From the NCBI RefSeq assembly GCF_022581195.2, contig NC_061469.1, positions 186,001 through 250,000 of the forward strand: a stretch of 64,000 bases of DNA. Reading direction: 5' to 3'. How positions within the stretch are numbered: the first letter of the stretch is position 1; each line of letters starts with the position of its first letter. Of this stretch, positions 12,546 to 24,143 are shown one piece after another. The position numbers were made by a program, and so were the translations under genes. The notes under the pieces are model-generated. The model saw only the letters and a list, made by a program, of their open reading frames with translations, was not told the origin of the DNA and ran no database searches. The DNA comes from Helicoverpa zea (lineage: Eukaryota > Arthropoda > Insecta > Lepidoptera > Noctuidae).

Positions 12546-15500
12546 GTAATTATCTACCTAATACATTGTTTTATAATTCTTTCGCGATATGATGATATGA
12601 AATATGATGTCCCTGACGGTTAAAATTTTTCATTGCAATGTTCTGCTGCCATGCATGCTGCAATAATGATTGAATGACTAAATTAATTTTGAGAATCATA
12701 TTTATCTATTGTTAAAAAAGGTACTATCAGGGAGATCATCGTATAGCGAAAAAACTTATACCTAAGTTTTAAAATTGATCGAAACTGACCTTAGAAGCGC
12801 ACCTGGCAACAAACATTGCATTGCGATTGCAGTGTTCAAGCTAATATCAGCTCTCTGTCTGTTGACATAAAGTTTAAAATGAACTATACCAACAACGCTT
12901 AACCGCATCAAATCGGCTAGTGAAATACAATTGGGTTTATTGAAATTGGACTCTATTTTCACTGTCAGATTGTACAAAGTGGTTTGGCAATAGAATCGAG
13001 TTGGTTCCGCCCTTACGTGAACTCAGTTAGGTTACGTCGAGTAACATTTTGGTCTCGTGACTAGCCTGTATTTCAGTTTCTATTCATTGTCAAGTACCTA
13101 ACGACAGTTTTTAAGATAGTTGTCTTTCACCTTAGTTAAATTTTCAGTTTAGCGATCTTCGATGTTAGGTATGTAGGTATTATCCCTTTTTGACATAGCA
13201 TCACGGCAGTGTTCTATGGCATGTACCTACCTACCATAGGTTGGTAGATGATGAGGCCCACGTGATGACTTTACGCTGTCGTCACACCGGTGGACAGTCG
13301 TCACAGCGTCCGGAGTCGGGAGTCGCCGCGCGTCCGGCAATTTGGCAATAATAATATCTGTGGCCTTGCACCTGCTCCTATACAAGAACTCATTGAGCCT
13401 GGCTATCTTTGGTCTTTATTATCTACGTCACGAAGGCTTTCAAGTCTGAATACTGCTTTGTCAAAGTTCATTATAATTATTTCTATCGAATGCAGTCCTT
13501 AAATCCTAGGAATTTCAAATAAATCGTACTTATTGTTCGGTTGATTCTTTTAGGTAGGAACGACGGTTCACACTTCGCTAAAGAACTTTAAAAAATAATA
13601 ATTCAATAAATAATTCAAGACCCTCCATACTCTTAAAAATTTAAAAGAGCTAAAATCATTACTTTTCTAAAATATTATAACAACCCGATTACGTCTTCAG
13701 GGTCAAGTGTTCCTGTATATAGGGCATCAGGTAAATCATTACAAAGACTTCTTCAGGACAGGCTTGCGGCCATTTGTCTTAAAAAATCGGTCAGTGTGTT
13801 CATAACCTTGATAGCGTTCAACCGTTGCCAACGATCCACTCGCATTAATATATCTATTTACTTCTCGGATTATTTTTAATATTATAATGAATTGGTTTGC
13901 GAGAGAATTTGGGGTCGATGTAGTAAATTAAATTAAAGTGGATTCCGACTTGTGATTGGAGACGACAGTAAATAACGTCACTGTGTAATGTGTTACACGA
14001 AGCTGTGTGAGAGAGAAGTTCAGACTACACTCTTCTCCATTTTGATTTACATAGATAGCTTATAAAATAGGAATCTTTGAACAATCGATGGGAAGGGCCT
14101 AGGCATCTGGTTCTTATTCACAATCAGATTACCGCTGAGTGACCGTTTAACCATTTTGTTGAAATGCATAAAAAATAGCTTTTCCGACAGCCATCCTACA
14201 AGACCCTTTCATCCCTAACTTATAAATAGAAGACCCTTTATAAATAAAGCATGGTATCTATAGAAACACGGAAATTGTGTCAACAGTCAACACGAGTGTA
14301 ACTCCGTGCCAAATTTCATCATTCTCGACAGGTACAGATTATTGTATCATTATGACTTAGATCATGTCCAATACGATTTACGTGCGGGTCTTACGTATTA
14401 ACTCATCATGCACTATGACAGGCGGTAAAAATACTCAAGAGCTTTGCAAGAGTTTTGAACTTTAGAAAATGCTATTATGCGAGGACATTTTCATTTCATC
14501 GGAAAAGTTACTTTTCGATTGGAGTTTCGAAGTCAGAAGAAAAAAGGATAGCAGTAAAAGTTATGAAATGTACCTATGTGATATAAAAATTCGTATATTT
14601 ATTTTCGAAGGTCAGAATAAAGACGTTTAGAAGCTGTACTTCACATAGCAACCACTTATCACCGAATTCGCAGCTTATCACCTAACTAAATTAAATTGCG
14701 GAAATAATTGACTACTTTATTGCGAAACACAAGGGCATCATTTGACGATATCAATTTCAACAAGACATTATATTGCTGAAATTGATACTGTAATTAATTT
14801 GTATAAAATATGGAAGATTTTATTTTATTGGTTGGAATATGTTTTTACTGACTATTGTACAAAACCCAAAATTAAAATGATTGTATTTAACACTATTGTG
14901 AAGCGTTAATGAAATGACTATACTTTTAATGAACCACACAAATCACGAGATAAGCCTCATAAAAATATCTTTATAATCCTAAATAACACGCAAATAATAA
15001 GTTAACAGTATTAAAACAAAAGCTAATCCTCAGATTACACTAACATTTGAATAACAATATGTTGACTATGGACCGTCACACTTTATCATTCGGGAAGTGA
15101 ACTTTATCTGAGATGATGGAATCAGCATATCAGTCGCCAAAATGGAATTTGCCGTTACAAATCTTAAATAGGTACTTATTTATTTAGATTTGCGTTGATA
15201 TTGATTGATATGTTATCCGTATCTCGCATAAAGTATAGATATAATTGTAAAGAGCTTAACAGTGCTAAAAATAAGGTCATTTGTGTGACATAACGCTGTC
15301 CTTAGAATGTACGCATAGTATATTTACTGAGGTTTTATTTTATGCTGTATTTGCCGGTGTGACAGGAAATGGGAATATTGCTTAAACTGGTCGTTAAAAT
15401 TAAAAATCAGCTCTTTTCACTGTCCTCCTATCCTGCAAATCCTACGTTTCAGCGTTCATTTTTCTTACCGCAACAAACAAGTATGGAGTAAACAGAATAA

Positions 15501-15887
15501 TAAAATGCTACATTTTATCTTGTTTTTCTACTTTAATGACCGCTACCTTCCGATAGGCGGCACAATTAACCTAGCCGATAGCAACACCATCGCTATGTAG
15601 GTCAGTCAAACTCGAGTTTGTGCAAATTAATTAATTAATAATGCATTGAAATAATAACGTGTTTGTATCGAGCTCGCTTCCTGGTCGTGTCAAGGTTGGG
15701 GTCTCTTCCTGTATTCAAATTAGGGAGTGACTTCATTGTTTGCAATTCGTACGGTCGATATCAAGTAGTGATATTAAATAATACAACTGTTAAATAATGA
15801 TACGTTAAATTTTCTCAATTTACAAAAATATATGTATACTTTTACGAAACTGTGTACCTAATAATAATGAATCTCGTATTTCAACAG
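12546..15887 (+). other. Intron of the MADF-BESS gene
   Basis: The 3342 base intron is bounded by GTAATT at the 5' end and ATTTCAACAG at the 3' end. Both sides are in phase 0, so splicing joins the MADF exon to the acidic linker without a frame change. The intron is AT-rich. No recognisable nested gene or complete transposon was seen in it. Confidence 0.75.
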
Positions 15888-16415
15888 GGCACATCAAATG
15901 ACATCCAGATCTCTCAGAATCCAGAATCAGCGAGATCAGACGAATCCTCAGATGATGACGACGACCGAGACGACAGCCACATCACCATCAAACAGGAGCC
16001 AGTCGTGGAAACATACGTGCCTGAGGCTCACGTCAGCCCACCGAGGCGAAGAGCACTCGCAAAGGAAAGACTTCCAAAAAGAAAGTACAGACTAAATACC
16101 AGACCTTTACTAAAACGAAAATTAATCAAAGAACCAGAAGTTAAAGATACCTTAGACAGCAGGTTATTAGAAACGTTGAAATTATTGCGAAAATCAGATC
16201 TGTCTAAAAAGAAAGATGAATGTGATAGCTTTGGGGAGTACATAGCTGTGTCGCTGAGGAAACATGACGAGAGGACGAGGAGTATGATCAAGCAAGCTAT
16301 CAACAATATTCTGTTCGAACAGGAAATGAAGAAGTACAGCACGGGACAGTACACGATGGTGCTGTCAGGAGTTGATGAGAACCCTCTCGTCATAGGTGAT
16401 GGTGATGAGAAGTGA
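15888..16415 (+). CDS. MADF-BESS transcription factor, exon 2 (acidic linker and BESS domain)
   Basis: This exon encodes residues 108-282. It opens with GTSNDIQ, then an acidic run (DESSDDDDDRDD), a SUMO-type site (IKQE), and a basic stretch with PPRRRALAKERLPKRKYR that looks like a nuclear localisation signal. Residues about 219-260 (CDSFGEYIAVSLRKHDERTR onward) match the BESS motif: the FG-YI-A-L pattern followed by a second helix ending in INNILFEQEM. BESS mediates protein-protein contacts, including self-association. The acceptor AACAG|GGC keeps phase 0. The stop codon is TGA at 16413-16415. Sequence upstream of 15888 in the same frame is intronic. Domain order and total length are normal for the family. 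A similar gene lies at 32671-33591 on the other strand. Confidence 0.85.
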   Translation, partial: GTSNDIQISQNPESARSDESSDDDDDRDDSHITIKQEPVVETYVPEAHVSPPRRRALAKERLPKRKYRLNTRPLLKRKLIKEPEVKDTLDSRLLETLKLLRKSDLSKKKDECDSFGEYIAVSLRKHDERTRSMIKQAINNILFEQEMKKYSTGQYTMVLSGVDENPLVIGDGDEK

Positions 16416-16570
16416 ATCTATGATGACTCAGACCTCTAGTGATAAGTAATTCCTCAGTGAGACTGATTCGAGTACCGTAAGATAGTACTGATATGAATGT
16501 AACTACTTAATGTTAAATTCAAAGTGCATAAAATATTGTCTTATTTTGAGTTTAACTTCAACAGTTTGTA

Positions 16571-16576
16571 AATAAA
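16571..16576 (+). terminator. Poly(A) signal of the MADF-BESS gene
   Basis: A canonical AATAAA lies 156 bases after the stop codon in AT-rich sequence. It is the first good match downstream, which gives a 3' UTR of about 170-190 bases. Confidence 0.6.
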
Positions 16577-16599
16577 TATTTGTACCAAGCCGTTTGTTT

Positions 16600-19500
16600 A
16601 TTTATGTCATGAAATATTACCGAAAAAACCCAGATCTTTTCTTGGTGGAAATCTAAAATACAAAAGTAAAAGTTTTAAAGTACCTAATAGTGATATTCTA
16701 GTCTAGAAGTTGATAAAATTTGACTTCGGGGTCGTTTGCAAATAGACTAGGTATTATTAGGTATTAGTGAGTTATCAGAATTTTGTGAAACTTCAAGGCC
16801 TCGAGATAATAATTTTCCATTCAATGTAAACAACATGGAAATAAAATAATATAATCCTCCGTCCTTTCATATATTTCCATGACTCATTTATCACAGTTTC
16901 CTGCATATTATAAAATTATAAATCTGCTGCTGTCTATTAACTGAAACATTTTCAATTAACAGGAAAACCGGCAAACTGTTCGCCGAACTATAATTATCTG
17001 GAAAAAATATGGAATCAATAAAAAAGGCAACATTAACACATGTATCGTCAACCGCATTAAAACAACTGCATTGTGCTCGCCTTACGTTTTTCCATTATTT
17101 TTTACATCCATCAATCAATTATTTAGAGCAGGCTACGTGCCTGCTCACACGACTGGCTCAGGTCTCGCTACTCGATATCTGCTGCAGCTCCAGCCGGCAC
17201 GACTATTCTAGCTATTTTATCACTATTGCCGTTTACATGTGTCGCCTCTGACGGTCTCTTGTAGCAAATCGTCAATGTAATACGTGCTCATTCGTCTTCA
17301 CTATACCTGCATTCAAAATTGGTAAATGCTGTCTGTTTTAGGTCTAGTAGTTTCTTTGGTGAAGTTTCTTTGTGCATTGCATTCATTGCTGCATTTATCT
17401 TGCAGTCGTGTTGATCTCAGTGATCTCCCGAGTATTCTATGTTGCCAAGACCAACATTGCAAGTGTAGGCATGGAGTTCTTGGTGAGGTGCATCACGCCA
17501 TCTACGTCACCTGTGTGTATGTATGGTTGTTTTTTTCGCGTGCAATCTAGCGATGCATTTGCATTTAATTGGCTTCAGTTACAAGAAAATTTTGCTCATA
17601 GCAAACTAGTTGAATCATTTTTCAATTCAATTGCTTTAATGTATCTTATTATTGTAGTTTATATGTTGAATGATTCTAATTGGATGTTACTAGCCTGTGC
17701 AATTGTTTGTGAATGACAAGTGTGTTATGTACTAGAGAACTTGAATATTTATGAGACTTTGTTATTCACTACATTCTCAAAAGTCGATTGTTTAGATGTG
17801 TATCACACAAGCACACGTGTTACATATTATTATCATACATCAAAAATATTTTTGTAGAGGCCGTGTACCTACCGTTGCACCGAAGTACCGTCTCCATAGG
17901 TATGTACATACCTACTGGTGATTAACAATGCGATTTTGACCTGAACCGTTTCAGTCGACCCGTTTTCAATTCTGTCCGATGATTCATACGAATATTTATG
18001 AAAAACAGCAATGTGGATGAGTTCACGTTTTTCATTATTGGGCCATTAATTACCCAAAAGTAAGAATGTTGCAGTGAGCCAATAAATATAGTAGCGATGT
18101 GAAGTGGGTGTGGCAGCTTATCGCCGCGCATGCGTAATGAAGCGCTCTGCCAAGCGACTTCAACACTCACTGAAAAATAGCTACTTGTTGTTACGTTATG
18201 GATCTGTGTGTACCTGCCTACATTCTTGTTTCTAGGCCTGCTGGGATTTCTGATATGTAGGTTACATTGGCCGACTACGATCTTTGAGTAATTCTTACTG
18301 AAGCTTAAACGCCCTCTCTGTCTCTAAACACAGTTCGTACAAAGAGTGTGGGTGTAAGGGAATGACCTCTCAGCTTGAAGTACCGCTGTGCGAGTGGGAT
18401 CCTCCTGGCAACACGAGTATCACTCGGTGACTGACATCTGTCACTTGTGTACAAAGTAGCGAGAGATCGTGTGAGTTGCGTCAGCCGACATGCTCACACT
18501 CTCCTCAAATTGCATCACTCACTCAATAAATAATTAGTCTAGCCGATCGAGCCATTCATGTGGAGGAAAAACCCCATTTAAAACAATGGATTGAGGAAGC
18601 GTTTGTTCAATTGAACATTTTCTTTCCTTTTATTTTAGTGTAATTCCTGAAATAGGCCTAAACAATTCCACTTTAGGTAAAAAATTGGTGGATTATATTT
18701 ACATTGTATTACGTGGCGTGCCAACGTGTCGGTTTGATGTTATTTCTGTAGCTGGCGTACAGTTAGCGTCAAACAAATTGCTGTACAAAGAAGGAAATGT
18801 GGTAATTGTCGCGAATGTGACCCGACCCTTAAAAGGTTAGGCAGGTGCGTATTATACTCCGCAGCGTCTACCTCAGGCCTAATGTATGCCATAGCCGGCG
18901 GTGGAATCCAGGTGACGGGGTATGCTTGCCGGCCGTGACGTCACGACACAAGGGTCGCATTGCCCTACAAACAAACCATTGTAAAAAATACTAAGAATTT
19001 TTCAAAAACACATTTAACAATAGCTGCGACTTCCTCAGTCTAACTTAGAAATTGAATGTCTGGACTGCGCTGGACACAACTAGAGCGGCAAGAATGCGGG
19101 AAATTGAGGAAAAACAATAGAACAGCGCCGCAGCAGGCAACCAGCATGTTCGTTCATACCTAGTTTCCGAGGAAACACTGTAAAGTGTAGTAATAATTTC
19201 TCCTCAAGATAATGAGAACGTGAATCATAAAATGGAATGACCCATAATTTCAGATAACCTTCACGTAACCGTCTCGGGTGTCCGTTGGAGAGGTCTTTTT
19301 CATTTAGATTGTCACACGACACGTGTGACTTTCCGCATTAATTGACCCGAACCTAGAGGACCTTAAAAAATATCGACACATTGATAAAATTAGCACAATG
19401 GACTTTTTGTTTTCAACGTTCAATGTCAGGTTATGACGACGGGTTAACATAAAAACTGGGCTAGTTGCACTTTTTATTCTAGACATGAGTTTTTGCTATC

Positions 19501-22500
19501 TGACTGAAATATATATTGGCAAGCTAGGAGTTGGCAACTGTATGTGATCATTAAGCCAATGAAGCAATATTATAATAATTGCCTGTAATTTAAGATACCC
19601 TGTAAAAAATGGTCAGACATCAAATAAAAATTTTCCGTTCAATATTAAGTAAAGTTTCCTCAATTTACCGTAGGTATTGCTGGTAATTACTTCGTCCTAC
19701 AAACTGCTACTCGTTTCGCAAATGTGAGTAAGTAGCTACGTAGGTATATGCATTTGCGTTGAGCAAAACCTAACTACTTAATATATCTCTCTCATCTCTG
19801 AGATTCTCACAGCACGTCTTCAGTGTTAGCAGACATATTGTCGCCTGTGTCTAAATATATACCTTACGTAAGTTTCAGTACTACACATATCAATACATCA
19901 AAGTATCGTTCATGTTCTAGTACAACAATGAACCTTGCGACATTAGAAATAACAGCGACTTTCCCGTGGAGATGTGGCATCAGATAATATTCGACCTCGA
20001 GTTATCGAATCCAGACGTCAACGGCTTTGTTTTTGTTATTCGTTTATATCAGGATGATGATAGTCTTAGGTAATGGATAATCGTTGACAAGCTGAAAGGT
20101 GACAAACACCTGATGATAAGGCTGTATAGGATGCAATCACACGTGTTGTAACTGTGAATACAAGATTAGTTCAATGCACTGTACATGTACATTGAAGTAA
20201 ATCTCAGTTTCATTTGATACCCATGTATTTTTAGGAGATATTTCGTAGTGCCTATAATTTAAGTCATCATGGAGTTACATTTATTAGTCTATTGACTTTG
20301 ACTGATTGATTTTCTATTCTGTTTCAACTAGCGAGTGAAAAAAGACTTAGTTGGAGGTACAATAACACAAATATACAACTCTGCTTGACTCTCCAGATAT
20401 CATTAAAAATCCCCATGATTTAATTGTTTATTCTTATAATACCGGAATCGTGTTGGAGGTACAAGGCACACATAATTGCAAGCGGATTTGATTACCGCAG
20501 CGTCGGCACTCGAAGCCTCAGCAGTGCTGCGGATAACACTACAATTTGCCTAACTATAGTCAACTTACGCAAAATTATATTCAGTGTATAGTTTTAACAC
20601 TAATCTACTTAGCGTTATTACATTTTGTTAACAATTATCTATGGAATAAGTAGGTACAGATATGTATTGAAATTCAATTCTCGTTAATACGTGCAGTTGA
20701 GAAAAGGACATACCTATTACATATCTGATGTAATAATTGCTAGAGGTTTCCATCTAAAAGTATTTGAACAAGGTAACCAGACTACTTATAGTGATATCTT
20801 TAAGTGTATAGTTATCAATAGGTTATTATAGGACTTGCATTGAAGAACGTCTGCGCATGAGTGACAGTTGAGAGCACTCGCAAAGATGGCGGATTGTCTC
20901 ATCATCAAGTGCTTTTATTTGCAATGCAGACTTTGTGGCTGTGAAGATCGATAGTTAGAGATATACATCTATTGCCTGCTAATTTAAATAAGCTACTCTT
21001 GAAGATAATAAAAAGATGAGGAGGATTCTAGAAAATTTTGTTTTCTTTGGATTTAACCTGTTACAGGAAGTATATTGTCTTTAGATTACAAGTTCCGTAA
21101 GTAGATAGACAAATATGACATCTCATGCAGCTAGTCGCAGAACTGTATCAGTACAACTTGTTATCAGTCGAAAGTTCCAGAAGGTAGTATCTAACGTGAC
21201 TATCGTAACATAACGTTTAGTATCACACATTGCTAGAGAAAGGTTAAAAACATCGGAATCTCAAGTAAACAACACATGTTTTCCGTTGATATTTTTGTGC
21301 GGAGGCCGAGCCACGCGTCACGTACACCCTGCCACGATAAATTATAGCACTCGTACCCTATGCACCACGCAATTTTAGCCCTTATTTGTATAAAAATAGG
21401 GAGTATAATCGTAGATAGTTTTAGTGCAATATGCGAGGGTTCATTAGAACAGTTTTGATGGAAAAAGTAATTACTAAATTGTCACTTTGAAGTAAGAATG
21501 GATTGAGGGTGTTTACGTAAATTGTTGTAGTGAACTTCCTGACATCAATGGACGCTAATAAAACTGTTGAGGAAAAGATCTTTTAAGATTAAATTAATAT
21601 ATTTGCAGTGGTTTATTTGAAGAGCTACACATGCTGAATGTTACACGAGGAAACTTCAAACACGTGGTGACACTACACTTGCGTCACAAAAACTGAACAA
21701 GTGCTTTGTGAAGGAGAGTCACTAGAGTTTTCTATTTGAATGAAAATAGATCTCAAGATGTTAGATAGTGGAGTTCATATTGTATGTAATGCCAACAAAC
21801 GCTAACAACTGACATGTGGTTAAAAATAATGCACCTCAATGTAAGCCGGGACTCATTTGCAAAAGTTCGTTGAACTTGTGAACGAAAAGATTTTCGAATA
21901 CAATAGATAAGATCTAGAAGTTGCTTTGAAATCCGCGACCTCCACCAGTCGAGGCCTTTCGGCTATTTTTACAGCCCACTTTGTTAATTCAATACAGTTC
22001 ATCACGTAGGACTTGAGCTAATTGTCCAAGTTTTTTGTTATTTATTTAGATATTAATTATTGTTGCAACACTTCACTAAACTCTCAGACTCAGATCCTTG
22101 ACACGCAGTAGCCGCTACAAAAACTGTTTATAATTAGAATATCATTTAGACCGAGATTTTTCTGCTCAAAGTTTATTATGAATCATTAAAAATGATTTTC
22201 AAATTCATGTGATAAGGAAGTTTCTTGAAATCTCGCAATGACATCACACCTCTTAGATTTAAGATCCGTGAAGTGAAAACATTGATAAGGGGATCAAAGA
22301 GATATGTTGTATCAACCGGACCTAAGTCATTTGTATCATATTTATTAATAGGAGACCACGCCATATTGTTTATGTAATCACTGACATAATAGACACTACA
22401 GCCTCCACTTTCCAGATATAAAGTCGAAAACACCAGCATACCTTGGTGATAAAGGAGAAATCTACGATAAAGAAAGCGGACCAAACAACCGTGATAGGTT

Positions 22501-23770
22501 TTTGCATTTAAATCAAAAGACAGGCAAAGGAATATAAAATTAGTTATTTATTAAATACAAGTTCTCCTTTTCCAAAAACGCACTTTACTCTTTTGGTTCC
22601 TAATTAGCTTTGAACGACTGAGGTGATAAATCCATTACCTTATGCAATGAAACAATGAATATGCCAAAAGGATCAGAAGATATGTATTCATATTCTCAGA
22701 ACTTTAGGTACACTATATAGTAACTTTCCAGCAATAAGCTGCTTGAGTATATTTTTCCTCAAACTACGAGCATCTGGCCTACTTCAAGGAATTGCATGCG
22801 AAAAATAATTAAAGTAACCGAGTTAAGAGTTCGCGTACGTGATGCGGGCCACGGTACTAACTGAAAGATATAATTATCTCGAGTGACGAGTATTTCGGGA
22901 GATGACGCCCAAACAAAAGAAAGCTTGTCGTCTTTTGTACAAAACGCCTCGCCATTGTTTAGAATAATATTGTCGTCTGTTTTGCCTTTGACAGATTTTT
23001 TATTTCTTTTTGCCGACTATGTGTGTCGAACTAAAACACATGTTAAATTGTTTTGCCCTTTTTTGTCGGTGGCCTGTTCATTTGCGATTTGGTTTGTATG
23101 TATGTGTACAATTTGGGTATTTTTATTTTTGGCCTGTTGGCTCGCTCCTTTTGGTCGATACGTACAATTTTTTAATTTATTTAAAGTCGTTGAATTACCG
23201 GCCCAAGGGTTTTTGCCAAATCCGCAAATAAATCTTCGGATAATTTTCTTATCTTAATGATGGGCAGGTTTTGGCTAATTCTTTTTATTTTTGCTGTCAA
23301 TGGATGTCTATTTATAGCAGGACTTGCCTATTTGAGTATTCCAGTGAGCACAGTTGCAAGGGACACGTCACCGAGGAGCAAGCGACCAGTCGGGACAAGT
23401 CGGCACATGTCGGCACAACCCCGCCGGGACATCTTGTTCACAAGCACTCTCAGCAGAGTGGACAGGTACAAGGACCTTTTGGGAAAAGGTTTCTGATCAA
23501 TAACGGACCAGGATGTATCTACCTACTTTGCTTACGGTGATTCAGTAAAAGCGTTTTGCATATAAGCAAGTTACATCACTTTGAATTTTGAAACCTAAAA
23601 TGCGGATGAACTCCTAAAACGGCTATGATTAATTCTTAATCTATTCTGCGTGACCATAATGTAGCAATTTAAAATCTTATTCTTAGATTCTGAAACACAG
23701 ATCACGAAACAACCGCCTTAATATCCTATTCCTTTGTTGTTTTTACAGCAGAAAGATCGCAATTATGATA
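16600..23770. other. Intergenic, no gene recognised
   Basis: Seven kilobases of mostly AT-rich sequence. ORFs of 80-124 codons exist (for example 17372-17716 +, 22176-22484 -, 22883-23257 +), but they begin at arbitrary codons, show no family motif and are no more numerous than expected by chance. A CGTGACGTCACG palindrome with a CRE core lies at about 18934-18945. A T-rich, hydrophobic-coding stretch at 22970-23300 is noted without a call. Confidence 0.5.
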
Positions 23771-23879
23771 AACTAGCTTTCCGCCCGCGGCTTCGCCCGC
23801 GTGGAATTCGGTTCACCCCTCCCGCTGTGGGTTAGCAGCGGTGAGGGAGTGTCAGACTCTTACTGACTAAAATCGTCGT

Positions 23880-23880
<1 letters not shown>
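23771..23880 (+). repeat. Left part of a lepidopteran dispersed repeat split by the LINE
   Basis: The piece runs from AACTAGCTTTCCGCCCGCGG to GACTAAAATCGTCGTG, where the poly-T tract of the LINE begins. I recall CCCGCGGCTTCGCCCGCGTGG and TGTCAGACTCTTACTGACTA as parts of a very abundant lepidopteran repeat whose other end resembles the sequence at 30542-30612. The simplest reading is one old element, interrupted by the LINE insertion. Confidence 0.5.

Positions 23881-23915
<35 letters not shown>
23881..23915 (-). repeat. Poly(A) tail of the LINE (35 T on the + strand)
   Basis: An uninterrupted run of 35 T marks the 3' end of the - strand LINE. Its length and purity suggest little time for decay since insertion. 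Confidence 0.9.
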
Positions 23916-23916
<1 letters not shown>

Positions 23917-24143
23917 TGAATGGCATCTCGCAGTTCAGCCTAGGAGGCTGTTTACTGCTTAACCGGACAAATCCCTGTGGATGCCTAGAGTTTAAGGCCT
24001 CCAGCCAGGGGCAAAAAAGCTTACAAACTAAGCGACTGCGCTAAGGGCACCCCCTGTGGGGTACGAGCCTCGGCTTAGGGCGTCGCTGACTACAGCAAAG
24101 GGACAGGCTGGATCATGTTTAAGGGGCGTTTTAACTTTAACGC

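Noticed and set aside
17372..17716. 114 codon hydrophobic + strand frame
   Set aside because: No signal for a known family, no conserved motif, and about this many frames above 100 codons are expected by chance in the window.
22176..22484. 102 codon - strand frame with protein-like composition
   Set aside because: Starts at a non-ATG codon and shows no domain. I could not distinguish it from chance or a decayed exon.
22883..23496. T-rich stretch with overlapping hydrophobic frames, one with a signal-peptide-like N terminus at about 23257
   Set aside because: T-rich DNA encodes Phe/Leu/Ile automatically; no conserved mature peptide is evident.
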